A stretch of 64,000 nucleotides of DNA from Prosthecodimorpha hirschii. GTDB taxonomy: Bacteria > Pseudomonadota > Alphaproteobacteria > Rhizobiales > Ancalomicrobiaceae. The stretch lies in contig NZ_LJYW01000001.1 in NCBI RefSeq assembly GCF_001305515.1, forward strand, positions 4,944,049-5,008,048, in the 5' to 3' direction. Both the position numbers and the translations under genes were made by a program. Below the pieces are notes generated by a model. That model worked only from the letters and a program-made list of their open reading frames with translations, was not told where the DNA came from and did no database searches. Shown here piece by piece: positions 26,700-35,461 of the stretch (positions within the stretch are counted from its first letter, which is position 1; every line of letters starts with the position of its first letter).

Positions 26700-27765
26700 A
26701 CTTTATCCCCCGTCACCAGTAGTATAGTTTCCCTGTACAACGGTTGATTCGACCGATGTATTTCAGTGTCATTTCGGTTTTGAAAGATTCTGAAATAACA
26801 GAAACGGGGAAGGACGCGGATGGCACTCCAGCGGATAGGACCATCAGGCTCACTCTTCTCGACTCCACAAGTTGCGGCAGCCTTTGCTGACGAATTCCTG
26901 AGCACCTATGCCAATCCGGCGTTTGGGGCGCACTCAAAGACGGAAATTGACCTTCTCGTCTTCGATTTAATGATAAAGGCAGGTATCGTCGATCCGAAGG
27001 CTCAAGCCTTTGAAATTTCAAAGCTGTTGACGGTGCCGCCTTCGAAGGTGAAGTCCTTGGTTCAGGCGTGGTATCTGCGCAACCAGCCAACGGACGCCGA
27101 ACTGGTAGACGAAATTGTATCTATTCTCATTTCGGCTAAGTTTTTAAGCGACGGCAAAGATGGAAGGACAATCAAGCTGACGATTTCAAATCGCTTCGTC
27201 CGCGAATACTTTTCGTCGCGACTGCAAAAAATTCATCACACTGTCGATGGGTCATTCAATTCGGAAATTGTATGCCTCTCTCCGGATGCTCTCGCCGAGT
27301 TCATGGCCACGGAGGCTAAAGACTCTGCCGAAACTGTCGCGGCAAGACTGGTCGAATTCGGCATCATTGCTGACAAGAGCGCGACCGGCGTCATGACCGA
27401 AATTGTTATGAAGCTCGCCGGGAAGATCGGCGACAAGGCCGTCAGTGAACTTGCGGGTGGAATTGTCGGTTCGTTCTCGAGTTTCGTAAAGGGTCTGTTT
27501 AAGGGTAACACGGATACAGCGACTGACGCTGCTAAAGTCATTTTGACATAAAGGGTGAATCAATAGCGATGCCTTGCGTGAACAGCGCCAAGGTGTCCGT
27601 TTCTCTTGCCGTGAAGAGTTGAGTTTCCGATCATAGCGTACTGTCTTTCCCTTCTGGTTATTTAGGGTTAGCCTGATTGTGACGGTTTCAATCCGTGGAA
27701 AGGAGTAGATGTTGGCGCGGGATCGCCTGACGTTTCTGTTGGAAGACTAGCCGTCAAGCCGAGTT
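26700..27765. other. Low-GC island
   Basis: From about 26700 to 27700 the sequence is visibly richer in A and T than either side (runs such as TTTTTAAG and GCAAAAAATTCATC). It contains one gene (26820-27551) and non-coding flanks. A small inverted repeat TATTTCAG / CTGAAATA (26759-26797) precedes the gene and could be an operator. The composition suggests acquisition from elsewhere. I see no transposase or direct-repeat boundaries. Confidence 0.6.
26820..27551 (+). CDS. Hypothetical protein of atypical composition
   Basis: 243 residues; the start is supported by GGGGAAGGA upstream. I do not recognise the family with certainty. Residues about 35-130 look like a compact alpha-helical/winged-helix domain: KTEIDLLVFDLMIKAG, then AFEISKLLTVPPSKVKSLVQ, which has the shape of a DNA-binding or protein-binding HTH. 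The middle is charged. The C-terminus (about 190-243) is a Gly/Ala/Ser-rich run of amphipathic helices (KLAGKIGDKAVSELAGGIVG, SFSSFVKGLFKG) that could insert into membranes. Such a layout (recognition domain plus membrane-active tail) occurs in abortive-infection effectors, but this is speculation. Alone, between formate dehydrogenase and the aldolase. Confidence 0.6.
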   Translation: MALQRIGPSGSLFSTPQVAAAFADEFLSTYANPAFGAHSKTEIDLLVFDLMIKAGIVDPKAQAFEISKLLTVPPSKVKSLVQAWYLRNQPTDAELVDEIVSILISAKFLSDGKDGRTIKLTISNRFVREYFSSRLQKIHHTVDGSFNSEIVCLSPDALAEFMATEAKDSAETVAARLVEFGIIADKSATGVMTEIVMKLAGKIGDKAVSELAGGIVGSFSSFVKGLFKGNTDTATDAAKVILT

Positions 27766-28473
27766 TCACCCATCCCGCCGGACCGGACGGTCCATCATGG
27801 CGACCTCCTCGGGGGTGCAGTCGCGGGGTTGCTTGCCGTAGGTGCGGAAGCGGCGCATGACCTCGGTCATCTCGGTGTCGTCGAGGATGACGGGCGTGCC
27901 GAGGGTGCGGACGATGGCGTATTGGCGGCACAGATATTCGACCTCGCCGGCGACCGAATAGGCCTGGGCGAGAGACTTGCCGTAGGCGATTTGGCCGTGA
28001 TTGGCGAGCAGGCACGCGGTGCGGTCGTCGGCGAGCGCCTCGATCATCGCGTCGGAGAGTTCGGCCGTGCCGAAGGTGGCGTAGCGCGCGGTGCGCAGCG
28101 TCGGGCCGCCCTGCTTGCCGATCATGTAGTGGAAGGCCGGGATGTCGATGCGCAAGCAGGAGAGGGCGGTCGCATAGGGCGAGTGGACATGGACCACCGC
28201 TTGGGCGGCCGGTAGATTCAGATAGATGTCGCGGTGCAGCCGCCATTCCACCGACGGCATCCACTCGCCCTCGTAGCCGCCGTCGAGATCGCAGAAGACG
28301 ATCTGGTCCGGCGTCGTCCTCTCGTAGGGGATGCCCGAGGGCGTCACCAGGAAGCCGCCGTCGACGCGGACCGAGATGTTGCCGGCGGTGCCGAAGGTCA
28401 GCCCGGTGCGGGCCATGTCGCAGGCCACGGCGATGATCTCGGTGCGGAGGGCGACATCGTGCTTGGTCGGCAT
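27766..28473 (-). CDS. Class II aldolase/adducin family protein
   Basis: 235 residues. The zinc-site residues of L-fuculose-1-phosphate aldolase are all present: E76 in SVEWRLHRD, H95 and H97 in VVHVHSPYATA, and H159 in LLANHGQIA. GNISVRVDGGFLVTPSG is the phosphate-binding loop. It should cleave a phosphorylated sugar to dihydroxyacetone phosphate and an aldehyde, or act on a related sugar acid. It is transcribed away from the TetR/RND cluster and is not in an operon here, so the substrate is open. Confidence 0.88.
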   Translation of the reverse strand: MPTKHDVALRTEIIAVACDMARTGLTFGTAGNISVRVDGGFLVTPSGIPYERTTPDQIVFCDLDGGYEGEWMPSVEWRLHRDIYLNLPAAQAVVHVHSPYATALSCLRIDIPAFHYMIGKQGGPTLRTARYATFGTAELSDAMIEALADDRTACLLANHGQIAYGKSLAQAYSVAGEVEYLCRQYAIVRTLGTPVILDDTEMTEVMRRFRTYGKQPRDCTPEEVAMMDRPVRRDG

Positions 28474-28635
28474 GCAGGCCTCTGATGTGGAGTTGGAAGC
28501 GCTGCCATCTTTGGCCGCTGCGGGTTTTCGCGCGGCATCGCGCCGATCCCCTCTGCTCTAGCCCAACGCACCGGCCCGCTCAATGCCGTCCGGCCATCGG
28601 GGAATTGACGGGTCGCCAGCCGTCGACTATATGGG

Positions 28636-28657
28636 TGATGAATTTTGAAATTCGTCA
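28636..28657. promoter_or_regulatory. Candidate TetR operator
   Basis: TGATGAATTT (28636-28645) - TG - AAATTCGTCA (28648-28657): 10-base arms with a single mismatch. It lies about 30 bases before the TetR gene and 160 bases from the divergent aldolase gene. Position and symmetry fit autoregulation by the TetR protein. Confidence 0.6.
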
Positions 28658-28687
28658 GAAATCAATTGCTGCAATCTGGAACGCCCC

Positions 28688-29287
28688 ATGACCGCGCATG
28701 CCATCGACGAGGCCCGGCACGATACGAGGACCCGAATCCTCGATGAGGCCGAGCGCCTGTTCCGCCACTATGGATATACCAAGACGACGGTCGCCGACAT
28801 CGCCCGCGAGTTGGGCATGTCGCCGGCCAACGTCTACCGGTTCTTTCCCTCCAAGGCGGCGATCAACGAGGCGATCGCGGACCGGATGCTGTCGGCGCGC
28901 GTCGCCCACTGCCGCACGATCGCGCGCGGACCCGGCACCCCGGCCGAACGCGTGCGGGCGTTGCTGCTCGCCAATCATTACCAGACCGTCGAAGTCTTCC
29001 TCGACGAGAAGAAGGTGCACGAGATGGTCTCGGTGGCCATCCATGAGCAGTGGGAGGTGGTCCGGCGCTTCATCCACGAGACCACCGCGGTCTTCGCCGA
29101 GGTGATCGCGGAGGGCATGGCAAGCGGCGAATTCGCGGCCGGCGATCCGGTGCGGGTCGCGCGACGGACCCACCAGTGCTTCGTCACCCATATCCACCCG
29201 GAACTGGTCGTGCAGTGTCTTCAGGATTCCGACCGTGCCGGTCCCGAGGAGATGGCCGACTTCATTCTGCGCGCCTTGCGGCCCTGA
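28688..29287 (+). CDS. TetR-family transcriptional regulator
   Basis: 199 residues. The N-terminal HTH (ILDEAERLFRHYGYTKTTVA, then DIARELGMSPANVYRFFPSK) is classic TetR. The C-terminal ligand domain has the features of the AcrR-like group often paired with RND pumps. It precedes the efflux adaptor gene in the same direction by 69 bases. It probably represses itself and the pump through the palindrome at 28636-28657 and lets go when a pump substrate binds. Confidence 0.92.
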   Translation: MTAHAIDEARHDTRTRILDEAERLFRHYGYTKTTVADIARELGMSPANVYRFFPSKAAINEAIADRMLSARVAHCRTIARGPGTPAERVRALLLANHYQTVEVFLDEKKVHEMVSVAIHEQWEVVRRFIHETTAVFAEVIAEGMASGEFAAGDPVRVARRTHQCFVTHIHPELVVQCLQDSDRAGPEEMADFILRALRP

Positions 29288-29356
29288 CCAGACCCTCGCG
29301 CGGACGCCCCGGGCGCCCGCGTGTTTTTTTGTCCGCGGACTGAGGAAAATCAGAAT

Positions 29357-30472
29357 ATGTCAGCGATCATTCGTTCGTCGGCGCTCGTTACGGTCCCGGC
29401 CCTCGTGGCGGCCGCCCTTCTGCTCGCGGGCTGCAAGGAGCAGGCGGCGGCGCCCGATCCGATCCGCCCGGTCAAGGCGATGGTGGTTTCGACCGCGGCA
29501 TCGGAGCGGCACCTGAGCTATTCGGGGGCCGTGGAGGCGCGCATCAGCGCGGGCCTGGGCTTCCGCGTCGGCGGCAAGATCGTCGCGCGTCTGGTCAATG
29601 TCGGCGACCGCGTCGAAGCCGGCACCACGGTCGCGCGGCTCGATCCCGCCGATCTGCGGCTGGCGCTGCAGGCCGCGGAGGCGGCGGTCGAGGGCGCCAA
29701 GGCGCGGGTGCAGGTCGCCCGCGACGCGCTGGAGCGCAATCGCAGCCTGTTCGAGAAGGGCCATGTCGCCAAGGCGGCACTGGACAAGGCGAGCCTGGAG
29801 ACCGATCAGGCCGTCGCGGCGCTCGACAGCGCCGGCTCGGCCCGCGACCAGGCCCTCAACCAGATCGGCTATGCCGACCTGAAGGCCGACGGTCCCGGCA
29901 TCGTCACCGAGGTGCGCGGCGAGGCCGGTCAGGTCGTGGCCGCCGGCGCCGCCGTGGTGACCATCGCGCGCGACGGCGAGAAGGAAGCGCGCATCGCCGT
30001 GCCCGAGCAGGACATCCGCCATTTCCGCAAGGGCGACATGGTCGAGGTGCGATATTGGGCCGAGCCCGATCTGGTCCAGACCGGCCGCGTCCGCGAGGTC
30101 GCCGGCAGCGCCGACGCCATCTCGCGGACCTTCGCGGTGCGCATCGCCCTGCCGGAGGACGAGCGCCTGCGTCTCGGCCAGACCGCGACCGTCACGGCGT
30201 CGGTGCCGAGCGGCCCGGCGGCCGTCGTCGTCCCGCTCGCCGCGCTCGCGCAGCGCCCCGACGGGACCGTGGTCTGGGTGGTCGATCGCTCGAGCGAGAC
30301 CGTTTCGGCGCGCCGCGTCACGATCGGACCGACCGCACCGGCGGGCGTGCGCATCGTCGAGGGCCTCGGCGCGGGCGACCTGGTCGTCACCGCCGGCGCG
30401 CAATTCATGACCGAAGGCCGCAAGATCAGGCTGGCCGGCTCCGAGATCGCCACGGCGCACGCCGCCCCCTGA
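29357..30472 (+). CDS. RND efflux periplasmic adaptor (membrane fusion lipoprotein)
   Basis: 371 residues from the ATG at 29357 (GAGGAAAA upstream). The lipobox is LLLAGCKEQ, so the Cys is lipidated. Membrane-fusion-protein features follow: a biotinyl-lipoyl half (GFRVGGKIVARLVNVGDRVE, DPADLRLAL), a coiled-coil hairpin, a second lipoyl half (GIVTEVRGEAGQVVAAG), and a beta-barrel with VPLAALAQRPDGTVVWVV. It links the inner-membrane RND pump to an outer-membrane channel that is not encoded here. Confidence 0.94.
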   Translation: MSAIIRSSALVTVPALVAAALLLAGCKEQAAAPDPIRPVKAMVVSTAASERHLSYSGAVEARISAGLGFRVGGKIVARLVNVGDRVEAGTTVARLDPADLRLALQAAEAAVEGAKARVQVARDALERNRSLFEKGHVAKAALDKASLETDQAVAALDSAGSARDQALNQIGYADLKADGPGIVTEVRGEAGQVVAAGAAVVTIARDGEKEARIAVPEQDIRHFRKGDMVEVRYWAEPDLVQTGRVREVAGSADAISRTFAVRIALPEDERLRLGQTATVTASVPSGPAAVVVPLAALAQRPDGTVVWVVDRSSETVSARRVTIGPTAPAGVRIVEGLGAGDLVVTAGAQFMTEGRKIRLAGSEIATAHAAP

Positions 30473-30583
30473 TCCGGCCCGACCCGCCCGGATCGCTGCC
30501 CGTTTCGTTCGCCCCCCGTTTCGTTCGCCCTGCGGCCCGGCCGCAGGGCGCACCCTCCCTCCTGACGTTTGCTGGAGGCCGCC

Positions 30584-33500
30584 ATGGCCCGTCCCGATCC
30601 CCGTTCCGGATTCAACCTGTCGCGCTGGGCCATCGAGCATCCGGGGCTGACGCGGTTCTTCTTCGTCATCACGCTGGTGGCCGGCATCCTGGCCATGGTC
30701 CGCATGGGGCAGAAGGAGGATCCGGACTTCACCTTCCGGGTGATGGTGGTGCAGGCGGTCTGGCCGGGCGCGACGCTGGAGGAGATGCAGAACCAGGTCA
30801 CCGACAAGCTGGAACGCAAGCTCCAGGAAACCCCCAACCTGGAGACCCTGAAGACCTACACGCGCGCCGGCAGCACGGTCATCATGGTCAACATCAAGGG
30901 CTCGGCCGCCGGCCGCGACGTGAGCGACGCCTTCTATCAGGTGCGCAAGAAGGTCGGCGACATCGCCGGAGACCTGCCGTCCGGCGTGCTCGGCCCCTAT
31001 TTCAACGACGAATTCGGCGACACCTATATCGCCCTCTACGCCTTTACCGGGCGCGGCTTCTCGGCGCCCGAGCTGGAGGACTACGCCAAGCGGGCGCGGG
31101 ACGTCGTGCTGACCGTTCCGGGCATCGAGAAGGCGCAAGTCCTCGGTGCGCAGGACGAACGCGTCTATATCGACATTGCCTCCCGGACGCTGGCCGAACG
31201 CGGCCTCACGGTGGCGGCGATCTCCAGCGCGCTGGCCGCCCAGACCTCGATCGATCCGGCCGGACGGGTCGAGACGGCGGAGCGTTCGGTGCGGCTGACC
31301 GTCGGCGGCACCCTGGTGACGGTCGAGGATCTCGCGGAGCTCCGCCTTTCTGTCGGCTCCCAGGTGGTCCGGCTCGGCGACATCGCCACCGTCTCCCGCG
31401 GGTTGATCGACCCGGCGGATCGCAAGTTCCGCTTCAACGGCGAGGATGCCGTCCTGCTCGGCATGGTGATGGCCAAGGGGCAGAACGTCACCGTGGTCGG
31501 CGAGGCGCTGCACGTCGCCCTCAAGGGCGTGGAGGCCAACCTGCCGGTCGGCGTCAAGCTCGGCCGCATCTCCGATCAGGCTTCGGTCGTCGAGGGCTCG
31601 ATCCACGAATTCGCCGAGGCGCTGATCGAGGCGCTGGCGATCGTGTTGGTCGTCTCCTTCATCTCGATCGGCTGGCGCGCCGGCATCGTGGTCGCGGTAA
31701 CCATCCCGCTCGTTCTGGCGGCGACCTTCGCGGTCATGTCCCAGATGGGCATCGACCTGCAGCGCATTTCGCTCGGCGCCCTGATCATCGCGCTCGGCCT
31801 CTTGGTCGACGATGCCATGATCGCGGTCGAGATGATGGAGCGCAAGCTGGAGGAGGGGCGGGACAAGCTGTCGGCGGCGAGCTTCGCCTACACCTCGACC
31901 GCCTTCCCGATGCTGACCGGCACGCTGATCACGACGGCCGGGTTCATCCCGGTCGGTTTCGCCGCGTCGACGGCGGGCGAATATGTCAACTCGCTGTTCT
32001 GGGTGGTCGGCATCGCGCTGGTCACCTCGTGGATCGCGGCGGTCTATTTCACGCCCTGGATCGGCACCCTGGTGCTCAAGGAGCGCCGGCACCCGGAGGG
32101 CGGCCATCACGACGTCTATGACAGCCGCTTCTATCGCGGCCTCAAGGCGAGCATCGGCTGGGCGGTGCGCCACCGCATCGTGGTGCTGATGGTGACCGGC
32201 CTCGTCTTCGCCGGCAGTCTCTACGGCTTCAAGTTCATTCCGAAGAGCTTCTTCCCGGAATCGACCCGGCTCGAACTCCTGGTCGACCTCTGGCTGCCGG
32301 AAGGCAGCGGCATCGGCGAGACCGAGCGCCAGGCGGCCGCCCTGGAGAAGCGGCTGACCGCCGATCCGGATCAGAGCTACGTGGCCAGCTTCATCGGCGA
32401 GGGCGCCCCACGCTTCTACCTGCCGCTCGACCAGCAACTGCGCAATCCGAACTTCGCCCAGCTGCTGATCGTCGCCAAGGATCTGCCGGCCCGCGAAAGG
32501 CTGATCGCCAAGACCCGGACCTGGCTGGCCGAGGACTTCCCGTCGGTGCGCTTCAAGGTCGATCGCCTGTTCAACGGGCCGCCGGTGGGCTGGGCCGTGC
32601 AGATGCGCGTCTCGGGTCCCGACAGGGCCGAGGTGCGGCGGATCGCCGATCGCGTCAAGGAGGCGTTCCGCGAGGATCCGCGCGTGTCCAACATCCATGA
32701 CGATTGGCTCGAGCCGGTGCCGACGCTGAAGCTGTCGATCGACCAGGATCGTGCCCGCGCCCTCGGCATCTCCTCGCAGACGATCCGGCGCTCGCTGCAG
32801 GGGGCGCTCTCGGGCGCGCAGATCGGCACCTTCCGGGATGGCGAACGCACCGTCGCCATCATGGTGCGCGAGCCGGCCGAGACCCGCAGCCTCCTGTCGG
32901 CGATCGACGGCATCTATGTGCCGACCGACCGTGGCGGCTCGGTCCCGCTCGCCCAGGTCGCCAAGCTGGAGACCCGGCTGGAGTCGGGCGTCGAATGGCG
33001 GCGCAACCGGCTGCCGACCATCACGGTGCGCGGCGTGGTCCCCGACGGCATCCAGGGCAACGACGTGACCCCGGCCATCTACGCGGCCTTGAAGCCGCTG
33101 CGCGAGGCGCTGCCGGCCGGCTACGGCATCGAGATGCAGGGCGGCATCGAGGAATCGGCCAAGAGCCAGGATTCGATCGCCGCCAAGGCGCCGGTCATGA
33201 TCCTGGTCATGATGGTGCTGCTGATGATCCAACTGCAGCATTTCGGCAAGGCGATGCTGGTCTTCATGACCGCCCCGCTCGGCCTGATCGGGGCTTCGGC
33301 GGCGCTCCTGGCGACCAACTCGGCCTTCGGCTTCGTCGCCATTCTGGGCGTGATCGCGCTGGCCGGCATCATCATGCGCAATTCGGTCATCCTGATCGAC
33401 CAGATCGAGCAGGATCGCGCCGCCGGCCTGTCGCCCTGGGAGGCGACCGTCGGCTCCGCCGTGCGCCGGTTCCGTCCGATCATCCTGACCGCCGCCGCGG

Positions 33501-33844
33501 CGGTGCTGGCGCTGATCCCGATCGCGCAGTCGGCCTTCTGGGGGCCGATGGCCTACGCGATGATGGGCGGCATCATCGCCGCGACCGTGCTGACCCTGTT
33601 CGTGCTGCCGGCCTCCTACGCGCTCGCCTTCCGGGTCCGCCCGGACCTGCCGGCGACGGATGCGGGCGGGGCGGCGGCCGCCGTCATGCCGGACCATGCT
33701 CCGGTGCCGGAACACGTTCCGGGGCCGGAAAGCACCCCGGTGCCGGAGCGGGCTGTCGCACCGGCGGCCGACATTGTCCGGCCGTCCTTCGGGCGGTCCG
33801 GTTCGGCGACGAGTGCCGACGACCGGCGCGAGGCGGCGGAGTAA
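30584..33844 (+). CDS. RND efflux transporter (inner-membrane pump)
   Basis: 1086 residues from the ATG at 30584, eight bases after GGAGG. AcrB-type RND pump: a single N-terminal helix (FFVITLVAGILAMVRMG), a large periplasmic loop, helices with the proton-relay motif LLVDDAMIAVEMME, a second periplasmic loop, and LAGIIMRNSVILIDQIEQD. The C-terminal 75 residues are a Pro/Ala/Glu-rich tail not typical of the family. It drives extrusion of toxic compounds (group probably hydrophobic drugs or solvents) by proton motive force. It forms an operon with the adaptor and TetR gene. Confidence 0.95.
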   Translation: MARPDPRSGFNLSRWAIEHPGLTRFFFVITLVAGILAMVRMGQKEDPDFTFRVMVVQAVWPGATLEEMQNQVTDKLERKLQETPNLETLKTYTRAGSTVIMVNIKGSAAGRDVSDAFYQVRKKVGDIAGDLPSGVLGPYFNDEFGDTYIALYAFTGRGFSAPELEDYAKRARDVVLTVPGIEKAQVLGAQDERVYIDIASRTLAERGLTVAAISSALAAQTSIDPAGRVETAERSVRLTVGGTLVTVEDLAELRLSVGSQVVRLGDIATVSRGLIDPADRKFRFNGEDAVLLGMVMAKGQNVTVVGEALHVALKGVEANLPVGVKLGRISDQASVVEGSIHEFAEALIEALAIVLVVSFISIGWRAGIVVAVTIPLVLAATFAVMSQMGIDLQRISLGALIIALGLLVDDAMIAVEMMERKLEEGRDKLSAASFAYTSTAFPMLTGTLITTAGFIPVGFAASTAGEYVNSLFWVVGIALVTSWIAAVYFTPWIGTLVLKERRHPEGGHHDVYDSRFYRGLKASIGWAVRHRIVVLMVTGLVFAGSLYGFKFIPKSFFPESTRLELLVDLWLPEGSGIGETERQAAALEKRLTADPDQSYVASFIGEGAPRFYLPLDQQLRNPNFAQLLIVAKDLPARERLIAKTRTWLAEDFPSVRFKVDRLFNGPPVGWAVQMRVSGPDRAEVRRIADRVKEAFREDPRVSNIHDDWLEPVPTLKLSIDQDRARALGISSQTIRRSLQGALSGAQIGTFRDGERTVAIMVREPAETRSLLSAIDGIYVPTDRGGSVPLAQVAKLETRLESGVEWRRNRLPTITVRGVVPDGIQGNDVTPAIYAALKPLREALPAGYGIEMQGGIEESAKSQDSIAAKAPVMILVMMVLLMIQLQHFGKAMLVFMTAPLGLIGASAALLATNSAFGFVAILGVIALAGIIMRNSVILIDQIEQDRAAGLSPWEATVGSAVRRFRPIILTAAAAVLALIPIAQSAFWGPMAYAMMGGIIAATVLTLFVLPASYALAFRVRPDLPATDAGGAAAAVMPDHAPVPEHVPGPESTPVPERAVAPAADIVRPSFGRSGSATSADDRREAAE

Positions 33845-33944
33845 TCGACAGTTCGATTCAAGCTGTTCGGTCTGTGCCGGACATCACAACGCCGTTATGC
33901 CCGTCCCGGTAGTCTGGGCCATCATCCAGACACCGGGGGCGGAC

Positions 33945-35387
33945 ATGGCGATCATCGGGAGCAACAACAGCAATCCCATCCAGATTGGTGTCCGGCGCAA
34001 TGCCGTCATCGAGAAGAATACCGGACCGCAGGTCGGCACCGGCGTCGATGCCCCGACGACTACGAGGACCATGCCGAAGTCGAGCTTCGGCGCCTCCATC
34101 GCCAAGGCCTTCGCCGATCTCGGCACGCGCTTCACCAAGTGGCGCGCCGAACTGAAGCAGGCCAACGCCGAGGCGCGCGAGACCGCCCGGCACGACGGTG
34201 CCAACAGCCGTCTGGAGAGCCAGGACAAGGCCCATACCAAGGGTGCTGCCAAGAAATACCTGCAGGCGACGCCGGACGACATCTACAAGAAGTCCTCCGC
34301 GCTGTCTCAGGATAAGGATCCGGCGCAACTGCGTTGCAACGTCAAGCAGATGTTCGATCAGATCAAGAAGGAAGCGGCCAAGCAGAAGGTCGACTGGAAG
34401 GAGCTGGCGCTCGAGAAAATCAACACCTCCCTGGACGGCACGTCGCTGATGGGCATTCAGGAAATGTCGATCGACAACATCCGCAAGGCAATGGAATCGT
34501 ACGACAAGGACGGCCCGAAGAGCCAGGGCGTGCGCGACTTCGCCGAGATGATCTGCGACGGCCTGACCCGGGCGCGCGATCCGGAGGGCGCCAAGGCGCT
34601 GTTCTCCAAGAGCCTGAACGACTACCTGCGCGACCCGGAGATCGGCAAGCCGACGGCGTTCCGCTCGAATTCCTCCGGAACCACGGCGCTGGGCAAGCTG
34701 ATGGATGCGACCAGCCCGTCCAAGGGGCGCGAAACCTATCAGTTGGCGTCCAACAGCATCCTGGAGAAGCATTCCGGGGGCCTTCAGCAGATCGTCAAGC
34801 ACTTCGAAGGCGTGATCGCTTCGGACAAGAAGGAGTTGGACGACTACGAGAACCGTCGTCAGGCTGCAAAGCAGAAGAACCAACCCTTCACTGAGAAGAT
34901 GCCGGAGGGGAGCGGCATGCGCGGCAACTGGAGCGAGTGCTCCGATCCGGTCCACGTCAAGGCCTTCAAGGATGCCGCCATGGACATCGTCGACGGCTTC
35001 TACGGCAATCCGAAAGCGGCGGCCAGCCAGGTTCCGGAAAGCTCGCGGACCCTGCTGAAGGAGGCGGCCGAGGTGATCGCGAAGCGCACGGATCTTTCCA
35101 AGGAGCAGAAGGAGACGGCCATCTTCAAGATGTACAACAACTTCCTGGTTCTGCGCGACATCTCGGTCGGTATCGGCGAAGGCGGCCAGAAATACGACAA
35201 CGGCCACGAGAACGATATTGGGATCGGCACCCAGGTCGCCAATGCCGTCCAGAAATGCGCCAACGGCGTCGCCAGCCCCGGTCAGGTCACGGGGGAGATG
35301 CGGGTCGCCTACAAGGAGATCTTCGAGCACACCCAGGCGAGCCTGAAGGCCTTCTTCCTGGAATGCGGCATGCCGACGGTGGTGTAA
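33945..35387 (+). CDS. Putative type III secreted effector with RasGAP-like domain
   Basis: 480 residues from the ATG at 33945 (GGGGGCG just upstream). The first 45 residues are rich in Ser, Asn, Thr, like T3SS signals, and there is no Sec or Tat signal. A Lys-rich helical section follows. From about 190 to 445 I see RasGAP hallmarks in the right order: AFRSNSSGTTALGKLMD with R240 at the arginine-finger position (family pattern L-F-R-x-N-S-L-A), FLVLRDIS at 400-407 (family F-L-F-L-R-F-I-C-P), and TQVANAVQKCANG at 429-441 (family V-A-K-x-x-Q-N-L-A-N). The step from FLR to the Gln is 31 residues, close to the about 35 of p120GAP; the step from finger to FLR is about 50 longer, with a Lys/Glu-rich insert near 285-330. 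If active it would speed GTP hydrolysis on a host Ras-family GTPase. GC is lower than in its neighbours. The next gene encodes a CesT-like chaperone. Confidence 0.65.
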   Translation: MAIIGSNNSNPIQIGVRRNAVIEKNTGPQVGTGVDAPTTTRTMPKSSFGASIAKAFADLGTRFTKWRAELKQANAEARETARHDGANSRLESQDKAHTKGAAKKYLQATPDDIYKKSSALSQDKDPAQLRCNVKQMFDQIKKEAAKQKVDWKELALEKINTSLDGTSLMGIQEMSIDNIRKAMESYDKDGPKSQGVRDFAEMICDGLTRARDPEGAKALFSKSLNDYLRDPEIGKPTAFRSNSSGTTALGKLMDATSPSKGRETYQLASNSILEKHSGGLQQIVKHFEGVIASDKKELDDYENRRQAAKQKNQPFTEKMPEGSGMRGNWSECSDPVHVKAFKDAAMDIVDGFYGNPKAAASQVPESSRTLLKEAAEVIAKRTDLSKEQKETAIFKMYNNFLVLRDISVGIGEGGQKYDNGHENDIGIGTQVANAVQKCANGVASPGQVTGEMRVAYKEIFEHTQASLKAFFLECGMPTVV

Positions 35388-35461
35388 GATCCTGCCGACT
35401 GATGTAGACGCAGATTGGGAGATGGGGCGGCCGGCGCTGTCGGCCGAAAGGGGGGCGACGC

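Noticed and set aside
29360-33715. A 1451-residue open frame on the minus strand across the RND pump genes
   Set aside because: Antisense to the adaptor and RND pump, rich in Arg, Asp and Gly, without domain character.
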